This document shows positions 34,201 to 45,622 of a stretch of 64,000 bases of DNA, piece by piece. The position numbers were made by a program, and so were the translations under genes. The first letter of the stretch is position 1; each line of letters starts with the position of its first letter. Source of the DNA: Polytrichum commune (taxonomy: Eukaryota; Streptophyta; Polytrichopsida; Polytrichales; Polytrichaceae); assembly GCA_950295325.1 (NCBI GenBank), contig OX485807.1, positions 15,775,001 through 15,839,000 of the forward strand. The letters run 5' to 3'. Below the pieces are notes generated by a model that worked only from the letters and a program-made list of their open reading frames with translations, was not told the DNA's origin and did no database searches.

Positions 34201-37200
34201 GAGAGAGAGATCATTTGGTTTGTTTTTCATGTTCTCTAATGTCTATCAATCAAATTAGCATAACAAAGCTTATAGTGCAATAGCAATTCTACAATGAAAC
34301 ATATGTAAAAACTAGACCTCCGTAATTTAGTTATGGATATAAAAGATGCATGCTTGTCAATTTATTAATCGAATACATGGGTCCCCCTAATTGTGTTTAT
34401 TATTGACTAGCTATTAGTAGTTGAAGACGTAGTCCAATCTCTATTGAACATGTGTGTTTATGATATTTACTCTTTAATCTTCACCAAACCACGTACCAAT
34501 CAAATCCAGGGTATGTTCAAGAAAACAAGCCACTTAGGTCCATGCACCTTACAACAACAGTTGGGGGGAGAAAACTTCGTGCTTGTCTAGTTTACATTAA
34601 TTAAGGATAAGGTACATTAACATGTGCAATTAGATTGCCCACACTATCTTAGATAATTGCTACCACAATAACAAAATGCAAGAACTCTTAGATTGTGATT
34701 GCCATACAAAGTGATAAACAAAGTTATAAGTTTTTGTGGATCTAATTTGGCCCAAGATAATTTGCATGAATAAGGAAGCAACCTATTTGCGAATAAGGGA
34801 TTCGATGACAATCAATTAATTGTACATGTATGGAAAATCATAATATTGTATTGATCAAATTTGAAGTTGAGTTTGGTAGTGGTGTACGTTTGGATAGAAT
34901 TTGATGAATTGGATGGTGATACGGTTTTTTTTTTTTGGGGGGGGGGGGGGTTGCAAGTGTGGTGCTAAGGAGGCACACAATACTTGGGTGAAGTTGGCTA
35001 AACATTGTGGGGTCCCAAAGAAGAACACAATGCTTGGGCAAAATATAGCTCAACATTGACAATGCGTAGCGTGACAATTGCATGGCACGAGCCAAGCGGG
35101 AACAATAGATTTATCCGCAAAGTCCCTCAAAGAGGGACGAGACCGTGGGTCTGATCCTTCTTTGAGAAACTTTCTGTTAAACATTTGTGAGCTCATTGTG
35201 TATCGGATTGTATTTTGAAAGTTGGGTGAAACTTTTGGAACTTACTCTTTCCATCTCTCAAACTTTGAGAGACTTTTAGAATCTAAAATAAGGTATGCGC
35301 ATGGGACTTGTTGTCTTAAATCTCAAATCGACCTTCGCAAGGCTATTTTGGCCCACCCATCCTAGTCAGACAAACTAAAAAACTAGTTTTTTATAGTATG
35401 ACATCACTCTTTGTGTAAGGTTAAATTTAATCATTAAGAAAACGTAGATAAATGTATGATTATTCTCATAAACTCAAGGTTTGGGACTAAACCCAAAGTT
35501 TCATATGCTTTACTTTACAAATAACTCTAATGTTATCTAGGTGTTGGATGCCATGGATGCGGACATGGGCAAGGGCAAAGCATCGAGTATGAGGGTGGTT
35601 TTTAAGAGATGCTAGGATACCTAGTGTGAATGGCCAAGCTCCTCCCCCCATCTCTTACTTTATCACGTGTTTCGTTCCTAGCTAGGAGCAGTAGGCTAGC
35701 CGGGAAAAAATTAACCATTCTAATGCCCCCTTCCCACTTGACTTTACCAAATAACCAAAGTCTTTCCTAAAAACCAGGTAAAGCTCTCTCGGTTATAACA
35801 GAAGCATCCAACTATCCCAATGCACCTACAAGAATTGGCTCCGGAGATTTTCAAGTAGGTTTTAGTGAAGTAGTTTTCACACATGTTCATTGTTTTATCT
35901 ACCAAGCAATGAATGTTTTTGGATAGTTTTTGTCCCATTCCCAAATGCGTTGCTACTCATCTATCTTGTCATTGGTTTTTGTTAATGGAGCTCCTCATGC
36001 CTTCAAAGCTAAGCTCCTTGTGCCCTCATAGCAACCAATCACAATGGCAGGAGACGACGCTTTTAAAGGTCCTACATTCTTGCCTCATGTCTAGGTACGG
36101 ATGGGAGGGTCAGTGTTGGAGGCTTAAAACCTCCACCAATGTTCAAGATTGAAACCCTCATATGAGTTTCATTTTGAAGGGCTCTCAAATTTCAACCTTT
36201 TAGTTGAAGGATTGTATCAAATCCAAGACGTCAATCTAAGAATATAGAAATGAAATACAAAACTCATATTAAACTTGTGCATGAATTATATGGTACATGT
36301 TTCCAATACAGTGTGAAGAATCAAGAATCAACCATCTAACTCCACTTCTTGTAGTAACAATGCCCTACACTTGTTGGTTCTTCTAGTGGATGGATTATAC
36401 TGAGGACTTCGAGTGACGTCTTCATTTTCAATTTGGGGTTGCGTTTTGAAGGGTTGTTTTGAAAGAGATATATTTTGAAGGGCCAAATCACGTTTCAAGG
36501 ACATTGAGGACTTCAATCTTGAACATTGACCTCCACTTCTAAACCATGCCACATCATCTACCAACTAGGCTCGGGATGGCTTAATGTCATTTAGTGAAAA
36601 CAAGCCATGAGAAGCCCACCACAATGTGGTCATAAGCTTTATTCTTTTAGATATTTTTGACTTCGTAAAGTTTACAGCTTCAAAAGTTTCTTTAACAAAA
36701 ACAATCCATTTTTTTTAAAGCAATCATATTGATGACGAGCACATGTTTGGATTTCCCCACAAAGTCGCAAAATTCATAAAATCTAGTCAACCAAATCAAA
36801 GATCTACACTAGACATGACATTTAGTGTCACTTAGTATATGGAGTTACACAATTTTTTTTACTATTGATGTAATTTTTTATCGAGTAAAATTATTAGTGT
36901 TCTATAATGTCCAAACTACCAATTTGACATTTGTTGGCCAAGTATGAAATATACAATAAATAAACATAACATTTCATAATTCCAAATAGTATGTGACACT
37001 AGATACACTATTTCTTGGAGTGATTTTAGTTAGCGTGAAAGTTCAAGGGAAACTTGAAAGAAACCGGTTCGGACATGATTTAGTGGAGATAAAGAACCAT
37101 GAACCCTCATCCAATCACATAGATGTTGCTCTATAATTATTTGCTTACAACTTCTTTGTGCATGTGAGTCAACTCCGTCCAAAGAACGTCTCCAATTCAC

Positions 37201-39304
37201 ATTCTATAGCTAACACACACATTTGATCGAGCGTGAGCCACATGCATTATTTAGGGATCGAGCACAATAAAGTCCAAAGCACAAAATAACATTATAAATA
37301 TACAATTGGTGAGCCGCCCCACATGTCTATGCATATCATGTAATATTCTTTGGAATTTTTGGGGGTGGAAGTACAAGGTACAAGGAATTCCCACATACGA
37401 TGTTTTCACGAGCTTGGGTCAAATTCCTATTAGGACGAATAGCATGACCATTCCATAGCCAGACATTTGTTGGATATCAAGGTCGAATTCCCGGTCTTCT
37501 CTAGAAGAAAATATTCATGGTGTGTGGTCTCCTTAAAGTTGCAAAGCAATTTCACAAGAACCCACCCACCTCAAGGTAGGCAGTAAACGCCATCTTTGCA
37601 CCAAGGGAATTCTTGAGCAGGGTAGGGCCAACAGGTTCAAATTTATGTCGGATTGCTTGACGCTGGTTCTTATTCTTCTTTTGCAGGTAATTTCAACTTT
37701 ATGTATACAATGAATTTTGTCATTGGATCGGATGAAGAACTATCGCATCTGGTTAGCAATTGCGAATAGCAAAGACTGTTATGTCAAGAGTTGTAGTTGA
37801 GATGCAAAATTTATAAGAAGTCAAAGTGAATCTCTTTCACTCTAACTGACAACATAAGGCCCTCTCAATTGTGTTAAATACATAACCTAGAATGGGTGTC
37901 ATTTTGATGCATGTTGTATACCACTCAAATATTGGTGTCCGTTTAAGAAGAGTGACCGCATATGGTCAACATGTGTTACTCCTCCTCTCAAGTGGGTTAC
38001 ATTGATTAATTTGGAGGTTATAATGTCTCCCTCTCTCAATACCAAACCATACAAAAAAAGACTCTTACATTAGTCTACCATGCAATTGCATTTACTAAAG
38101 ACTTTCTAACTCATAAGGTTGCAAATCTCTGTGCATAGAAAGATGTAGAACACACGTAGATGAATAGGGTAAAGTCATGAAATTTGCATATGTAACTCAT
38201 ACCACTAACCTATGGTTAAAAATTAGGGTTTGTGAAAAGTTGCCACATTCAAAATCTCCAATATAAACCTTAAACTATAAAAGAAAGTGTAATGTATATC
38301 TATTTATTGGTTACCTTTGTTGTCTTTGATTCCAACTAGACTCCATTATTTGTAAGACTAGAGGACTCCACCTTGGAAGATCTAATTGTTCTAAACAAAA
38401 GGGGGGGGGGGTGTTACTCACTAGTTGGGACTATGGTGTTATACAATGTTCTCACCTTGTAAATAATGACCATTAGTTAAGAGCAAGGTCCAAGATGATC
38501 TTAAACTACCGATTTCCAAATGCAGTGGTTGCCGGTTTGATTCCCACTATGAAATTTTCTCTCTACTTGACATGAAAAACTAGCTAGGGTAAGGCCAACA
38601 GATTTAAATTTATGTCGGATTGCCCAACATTGGTTATTTATTTAGTTAGTTAGTTAAGGGCACTTATCTCACCCCAAAGGTATGGAGGGAGAGACTGTTA
38701 AGTATATGCTTCAGGACTAGTTGAGGGGAGCTTCAACTCTTATTTCCTACAAGTATATAAGGCTTTAGGTCGGGTGGAACATGCTTCTTATTTTTTCCTC
38801 TCTATTTGTGAGAGACATTACAATGGTATCAGACCTCCAACCTCTTGTATGTTGGTATTTTGAGTATTGTTATTTTTCCATTACATGAGATGCATGTTTC
38901 AAGTTGGCGAGTCCATAAAAGTTATTTTAGAAGGGAATGAGTTTGTTTCAACCTGAAGTATAAGGAGTAGAGTTTTATTATATTTTGTTTTAAGATGATC
39001 GCTTAAGATAGCACCCTAAACTCTCATGACATGCGCTATAATTCTTTGATTTTGATTTTGATTTTGATTTTTTTGCAGAGAATGTGGGAAGAGTAGTGCA
39101 ATAGGCGTGCAAGAATTAGTGTGCAAGAAAGTGACAAGGAGTTAACCCCATAAATATTTTCAAGAAGGGGTGGTCAATGAAATATTTGAAGTGCACTCAA
39201 AGTGCACGAGGTACATTCATGTATGGGGTTGGCTAACATTCGGCGCTTGTCGACACCCCACCAAGTCAAATTCATGTTTTTACATGTTCTAACGGTCATA
39301 TGCT
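31241..39304. other. Long AT-rich intergenic region, no gene supported
   Basis: Eight kilobases without a recognisable coding region; the open frames are short and scattered. Visible items are dispersed-repeat copies near 32505-32560 (TATTTGAGTGGTATGTGGTTA) and, inverted, 37895-37985; poly-G runs at about 34938-34950 and 38401-38411; and a weak inverted repeat sharing CAATGTTCAAGATTGAA at about 36136 and 36510. Two ACAGGTT/ATTTATGTCGGATTGC segments recur at about 37635 and 38610, marking another low-copy repeat. Confidence 0.5.
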
Positions 39305-40445
39305 TGGTATCAATTTTGATACAAATTTATGGTGACTGGACCAACATGACATTTGCAAATTATGGTTTTTTGCAAATTGTTTTTCAAGGATTTAGGAGAT
39401 TAAAGTGCTTCCTTTTGAGTTCTTATATTCTTTCTTGAGTATATTAAGACTTGTCAAGCTTTCGAATTAAGTCCTAGGGCTCTTTGGTTTTAGGGTATTG
39501 TTCCCATACATGGTGTGGGACACCATGGTTACATATATGGACATCTCTGCCCTTAGTGATGAGGGCCTCTCCTTTCATAGTTAACCCCATTTTTACCTTC
39601 CCAATAGTTGTGACAATTGAGGAAATTATAGGCAAATTGCTCACATGGAAGGCATGGGAATATTGTGAAGGTAAGTTGATCGATGACCATAATTTGTTTG
39701 TAATGTTGGAGCTAAATCACGAGAAGCTCAAGACTTTCATGGAAAAGCTTGAGGATGGCCATATTTTCCAAGGATCAAAGTTTTGTGTATTGAAAACAAT
39801 GCAAGAAGCTGAAAAGGGTCAAGTTGTTGATGCCTTGACAAAATCTGACAAGGTCAAAGAGCGTCAAATTTGTCATCTTAGAGTACTCTTTGAACTTTTT
39901 AGGTTTAGTCGAGGCATCAACAAATTGACCATTTTTAGCTTCTTGCATTGTTTCCAAGAAACAAAGGTGTAATCCTTGGGAATTACAACCATCCTCAAGC
40001 TTTTTCATGAAATTCTTGAGTTTCTCATAATTTAGTACCAACATCGCAAACAAATTGTGTTCGACGATCAACTTACCTTCACAACATTCATGTATCTTCC
40101 ACATGAGTAATTTTTCCACAATTTTCTTAATTACCACAATTGTTGGGAAAGTAAAAATGGGAGTAACCATGGGAGCACATGCCCTCATCACTAGGGGCAA
40201 AGATGTTCATATTTGCTGCCATGGTGTCCCACACCATGTATGGGAACAATACCCTAAAACCAAAGAGCCCTAGGGCTTAATTCAAAAGTTTGACAAGTCT
40301 TACTATACTCAAGGAAAAATAGAATAACTCATAAGGAAGCACTTTAATCCCCTAAAAACCTTGAAAAACACTTGCAAAAAACCATAGTTTATATATGACA
40401 TGTTGGTCTAGTCACCATAAATATGTATCAAAACACCAAATTGTC
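39305..40445. repeat. 1.14-kb foldback (near-palindrome), arms about 565 bp
   Basis: The two halves are inverted copies centred near 39875. TTTTAGGGTATTGTTCCCATACATGG-type sequence at about 39487-39531 is perfectly inverted at about 40222-40266 over some 45 bp. The outer ends also pair (TATGGTGACTGGACCAACATG with CATGTTGGTCTAGTCACCATA). Both arms carry long similar open frames: 39484-39972 plus and 39775-40200 minus, sharing LVMRA, PIFTFP, CEGKLI-HNLF and SRGINKLTIFSFLHCFQ-like stretches. The protein is not recognised. It is either a foldback transposable element or an inverted gene-fragment duplication able to make long double-stranded RNA. Confidence 0.88.
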
Positions 40446-40759
40446 ACTTTCCTCTCTTTTTTATTATAAAATAATAAATTCAAGACAACACATCAAACAC
40501 TAGATTGTGAACTTCCAACTTTGTAACTTTCCAACTTTCTTACAAGAGCTATGCAACTTAACCATGAGATTGTGATTTCCTATGAGCTCGAACCATCCGA
40601 CCATAGGAGAGAGAACAAAGAATCCTTTCTCCTCCTCTAAGCTCCTTTTTATGCCAAATGCATTACTTCTACTTTATGTTTCTCATATAGAAATCTTCCA
40701 TTCGTAGCTCTATCTTTAGTTCTACTATAAATTTTCTATCTTTTGGCTCAATCACATTA

Positions 40760-41137
40760 ATTGGAATTGTATGATTCCAACTTGATGCATCCATCTATTC
40801 TTCTAGTTGGAATTGTCTAACTCCATCTTGATCCAACCATCCGTTCGTCTAGTTGCAACTGTCTACTTCCAACTTAATTCATTCATCCATTCTTCTAGTT
40901 GGAATTGTCCAATTCCAACTATATTCATTTATTCATTTATTGAAAGTTGTCTAGCGCCAATGAATAACATCCATCCACTGCGAATTGTCTAACTCCAACC
41001 CATATCTTCTAGTTGGAGTTGTCTAACTCCAACACAAAGATCTCCAATCAAGACGTTGCTAACTCCCGTGCACAATTCATTCATGGGTTGTCTAGCTATT
41101 GTGCAACATTCTTCTTTAGGAGTTGTCTAACTCCAAA
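40760..41137 (+). repeat. Minisatellite of short palindromes
   Basis: About seven or eight degenerate units of some 45-60 bp centre on TAGTTGGAATTGTCTAACTCCAAC. That core is itself an interrupted palindrome (GTTGGAATTGTCCAATTCCAAC in the cleanest unit). ATTCATCCATTCTTC spacers separate the units. No coding function. Confidence 0.75.
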
Positions 41138-41609
41138 CTTCATATGCTCACATGCTAAGTATAACAAAGTATGTTTAATCCTTATTTCTTACATGATCAA
41201 ACATAAAATCTTTTAATTCATGTATATCACAGTTTCCCAACCCTTTGAATACATCATTGCCCTTAATAATAAAGGTAGGAAAGTCTCTTATGTAATCAAC
41301 CTCGTGCCCCCAAAAGGCTTCATCTTTTGGATAGTCTTTCCATTCCACCATGCTATGATTATTGATGCATAGTAAGTTCATATCTATTTGACGATGCTTA
41401 CTTATTCAAAATCTTGAATGTATACACATTAGCATCATGACAAGTAGAAGATGAAAAAATGTTGTGTTAGGAGATTATATTATATGACAATACCTTCACC
41501 TCGACACATTATAGCCCATGTTGTAGCATGTAGAAAAACTTGCTCTCCCTATGCATTTTACTAATGGAAGTTATGCGTTCATCTTCACCTTTAGATACTT
41601 GGTATCTTA

Positions 41610-41767
41610 TAGCCCGTCCACACTTACTGGTGCAGACCACCAGTGAACGGTTCTCACCATCATGGGCCACTTTTAGAGTTGGTTTAGCCAGTGAAAACCA
41701 CTGGATATAACCAATGTTGGTAGGAACTGTTCACTGGTGGCCTGCACCAGTAAGTGTGGGTGGGCTA
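41610..41767. mobile_element. 158-bp Tourist-like MITE with TTA target duplication
   Basis: The ends TAGCCCGTCCACACTTACTG and CAGTAAGTGTGGGTGGGCTA are inverted repeats extending about 45 bp with few mismatches (through GTGCAG, CCACCAGTGAAC). TTA flanks both sides (41607-41609 and 41768-41770). It has no coding capacity. The termini differ from those of the Harbinger element in this window, so a different autonomous partner is implied. Confidence 0.9.
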
Positions 41768-42457
41768 TTACTTCAAAATGTTATATCTTGCTTGTTGAGA
41801 TTGCTTTCGACAAGGACATGGTCCCACCCACCCAAAGCTTGAGAACTAGAAGGAAATGGCCTTGCAATGAGAATGCACTTGAAACATGTTTCTATTGGAA
41901 TTTTGTCAACACAAAGTTTAGATCTCTCTCTCTCTCAAAGATGACTCGGCAACAAGTTGTCATATTCAACACACTGTAAGGATCCTTTAGTGACTACTTG
42001 TCGTTTTCATGGAGTCTTGGTGCCCAACTCCCAAAGCCCAAAGCCAAAACATATGCAAAGGTTTCAACCGCATCTTCACAAATGCTCTCCTTAATTTCTT
42101 CCCAATATATAATGACCCACATGAATGTAGTTGTAATGGTCATGATTATCCAATGAACAATGTGCACACTTACCCCAATACTTTCAACCTCGTCACTAGC
42201 TTCCATACTGCTCCTTGCCCCAAGAGCAAGAGAGAGAGACGCTTCACCTTGATCATAACTGCAAGCTCATATGTGAACGCGAAGCGCGTTCATCGAACCC
42301 ATTGATTATTGATATATATTTTCATAAAGGAAAACTAATGAATCTCCCCAAACGATACAAAGTCCACTTCTTAACAAACAAATTTAAGAGCAAACCAACA
42401 ACATTGCCCATTCAAGCCCATGGGTCCATAACATTATCAAGCGACGTGCAATTGTTC

Positions 42458-42565
42458 GTGTGGGCCTTGGGAATATAACCGTGAAATGCCCCAACCTAGT
42501 GCAAATTCATTGTTATTTGAATGTGCACTAGGTTGGGGCATCCCACGGTTATATTCTTAGGGCTC
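42458..42565. repeat. Hairpin element, related to 11.2 kb
   Basis: The left arm (GTGTGGGCCTTGGGAATATA to CCAACCTAGTGCA, 42458-42503) is inverted in the right arm (TGCACTAGGTTGGGGCATCC to TATTCTTAGGGCTC, 42524-42565) with a ~20-bp loop. The arm sequence matches the hairpin at 11227-11367. Confidence 0.82.
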
Positions 42566-42589
42566 TTGAGTTTGTGAAGTTGGACTTGG

Positions 42590-43140
42590 GAACTTTGGGA
42601 TTCTGGCCGATCATATGGAAAAATCTCCTAAGACACTGGTTGGAACCAATGAACGGGGAGAACCGACCACTACTTACATATGAACCAGTCGAGGTTGAAA
42701 AATAACCGGTTCAAATTCAAGACTTCAAGAAATTTACCAGACTATTTAAAGGAATCTATAGAATATACCTCAAATTAGTAAAGAAAAACCGAAAAGATGT
42801 CAACATGTCACCGGTTGGACTTGGGAACTCTGGGATATCGACCGGTTATGCCCCAAAATCTGCTCGGACACCGGTTGACAACGATCGGGGAGATTTTTGG
42901 GCATACTCGGTTGAGATCCCAGTGGTCCCAAGTCCAACCAGTTACATGTTGACATCCTTCGGTTTTTCTATATTAATTTGAGATACATTCCATAAATTCC
43001 TCCAAAGTGATCGGTAATTCTCCCAAAGTGTCCAACTTCAACCGGTGGTTATTCCTCAAACTCAACCGGTTCATCTGTAACTAACTGCCGGTTCTCCCTG
43101 ATCCTTGCCGGTTGGAACCCTAAACTTCCAACCCACCCAG
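42590..43140. repeat. Full ACCGG foldback element
   Basis: A palindrome centred near 42876 with arms of about 260 bp. Paired landmarks from the outside in are GGGGAGAACC/GGTTCTCCC, AATAACCGGTT/ACCGGTGGTTATT, CCTCAAATTAGT/TTAATTTGAG, GATGTCAACATGT/ACATGTTGACATC and TTGGACTTGGGA/TCCCAAGTCCAA. Related sequence is found as one arm at 3855-4108 and around the minisatellite at 8.0-8.7 kb. No coding capacity is seen. Confidence 0.85.
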
Positions 43141-44539
43141 TAGTACTACTAAATCAACGACCTCGTCCCGTCCGCTGGAAAACATTATCCAGCCAATGGC
43201 AGAAGCTCTGAACGGGCCAAAACAATGAGTGGGAGCAGTCGCCGTTTGAAGCGGACAAGTCAAGCCCCGCGTTGGGAATTAGTGCGCCACTAGCAAACAC
43301 CATAACTCTAATAATCACCTATTATTATATAAAATAAAAATCATTTAATAAATAAATAAAAATTTATTTATTTATTAGTAAGTTAGTCATAATCAAAGGC
43401 TGGTAGTAAGTCACCACCAATGGTTCGTTGAATTCATACCAGGGGACTGGGGAAGAGTCGGTCCTGCTGCTGCTGCTTCTGCCTGGAGCCTCGGGAGGGG
43501 CGCCCAGGCAGCTCCAATAATCGGGCCCCGGCCTCCTGCCCGGCGACCGGGTAAAACCCGGCCTCCCCTTTTTCACCCCAGGGGGTAAATCCACGTCACC
43601 TACCTCGGCCAGTACCCGGCGGGCCGCACGAGGGCCCTGTGTTGGCCCGCATCCCAGCTGGGGTGAATAAATGTCCAGTTTTACCGTGGGCCCTGCCCCT
43701 GATGCTGCTGCTGCCGCCACCAGACAGACAGACAGACAGGCGGGAGTAAAAACGAAGCTCCACGTACAGTAAAAACGAAGCGACACTAATTACTGTGTTG
43801 AGGGTCGTATGGTATTTCATGCCATTGTGGTGACTTATTTTAAAGACACTTCGTATGAGTAATAAGGTTCATATGTACTGTTATCTCGATTTATTTTTAG
43901 TTCATCCAATTTTGGCATATGCTGCATCGTAACATTCGTGTGACGCATTATTGTCATGGGTGATTGAAACCTCGATTAAAAATCGCTTAGTGAGTGAGAG
44001 TACTTGCAATTATTGCAAGTTTATGATTAAAAAAAAGGAATGATAAATAATGTTAGGTTTACAGTTGGTGTTGGTGACACGACACGGGTGGTGTACAATT
44101 TGTATGGAGTAGGATGAATAGCAACGATGACACTAAAATACTATATTTATTGTCGCCGGCTAGGATAAGTAATTTGGGTGAGTGAACTCATCCCTTAGAA
44201 AGGGGAAAACGCAACAAACTATTTTATGGTTTGAAAATGAATAGTTGTGTTTAGATCATTTGAGTTATGGAATGACATTAGGGATCTGGAATTAGTCCAT
44301 TGGGTTCCAATTAGAATGAATCGGCCCTCAACTTTGTAGCGGACTTGGTTTCAACTATGTAGAGCCCCTTCATCCACGATGATGGATGAGTTAACCTAGA
44401 TGCCACGAACCCCAAGGCCACGCGTAGCCCCAATTTACCCGTTGGGTAGATAAAGGTGAGATACCCTCTATGATACCTTGCATGTGAGATACTTAACGGG
44501 TAGTGTAATACGGTGAAAATCCAGTTTCACGAAGACCAA
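43141..44539. other. Intergenic DNA with a GC-rich island
   Basis: A GC-rich block (about 43430-43760) contains CTGCTGCTGCT, CAGACAGACAGACAGGC and CCCGGC-rich sequence. Open frames on the minus strand here (43364-43786) have no recognisable domain. The rest is AT-rich without features, including a short ATTTATTT palindromic tract at about 43346-43378. Confidence 0.45.
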
Positions 44540-45030
44540 GCTGTTGTCATGCGGCCAGGTAAAACGACTCCTTCTCATAACCCCATCTTACGGATTTGGA
44601 TGAACCAACCCATACACTCGTTCCTTGTTGAATGTTTAAACCCTTGCCTCCAGGAACCAGTGTACATGTTGGTTCGCCCCAACCCATCTTACCTCCTTGC
44701 AAGTTTCATAACTTGCGGGAAGATATGATGCTACCAGGGTAACAAAGGTGAATACTAAGGAAACCAGGTAAAACGAACCCTCCACGAAGCCCCTAGTATG
44801 ACTCTAGTTGTTTCCATGTTCAGAAATTGTACGCACATGTTCATACCCTGCGGGTAAGGGCAGGGTGTCCGGGTGCCACCATAGTCATGGATGGGGTACC
44901 AAGGAGGCTAATGAGTTTGAACAGGCCCACCCTGATGGCAGGAGACCAAGTAAAACGAAGCCTCCACGAAGCCCTTTGATATACCCGCTTGGTTCTGCTC
45001 ATGTGCGAGGTACCAGGGTGCGTATCCGGC
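44540..45030 (+). repeat. Degenerate tandem repeat, about 180-210 bp period
   Basis: CCAGGTAAAACGA with a following CCTCC-ACGAAGCCC recurs near 44552, 44764 and 44946. Each is preceded or followed by related GTACCAGGGT, TTCGCCCC/GTTCATACCC and CGGGTA words. No gene is recognised. Confidence 0.55.
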
Positions 45031-45548
45031 GGGTATCTCTCTTGATTTACACGTGTTGTTTCGGGTAACATGGCGAATAAGCGTGGTGAAGGCTAATATG
45101 CAGGCGCAACCAGACCGGGCGAGTGCTCATGGTGTTGAGCGAGGTTGCTTTTCGCTGCGCGTTGGAGGTTCGTTTGTTCGGCGATCGCAGAGCGCCATCG
45201 CCATCGCCAGGGAGCGTTTTAGGAACACAGGAATCGTCAAGTTTGAACCTCCAGGCATTGTACTATGCATGTTCGGGGCAGCGGATCGCGTGGGAAATTG
45301 GTGCAGGCGTTCGCGACAACAGGGGAGGACAGGGGAGGCTGCAGCGAGGTAGCCATAGTAAGCGCTTGGAGACAGGGGTTTGGAGGAGCTGGTCTTAGAG
45401 TGGGAGAGAAAGAGAAAGAGAGAGAGGAAAAGAGAGGGATTATTGAGGTATGGTGGAGATCGACGAGAAAGAGGAGTCGGAGCTCTAGTTTGGCAGACGG
45501 CCAAACGGGAGAGGGAGCCCGGAAGAATAAGAATTAGTTAAGAGAAAG

Positions 45549-45553
<5 letters not shown>

Positions 45554-45612
<59 letters not shown>
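45554..45612 (+). promoter_or_regulatory. (GA)n tract just upstream of the clathrin gene start
   Basis: About 27 uninterrupted GA units followed by G7 end about 10 bp before the ATG at 45623. They presumably lie in the 5' untranslated leader. GA tracts near plant gene starts are known binding sites for BBR/BPC GAGA-factors, so a regulatory role is possible but not shown. Confidence 0.6.
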
Positions 45613-45614
<2 letters not shown>

Positions 45615-45622
45615 AGGGAGGG

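Noticed and set aside
36080-36560. Possible inverted-repeat element sharing CAATGTTCAAGATTGAA
   Set aside because: Pairing beyond about 40 bp is poor and no ends or target duplication could be defined.
43364-43786. 140-codon minus-strand frame in a GC-rich island
   Set aside because: Composition-driven openness. The peptide has no recognisable motif and ends in AT-rich sequence without splice context.
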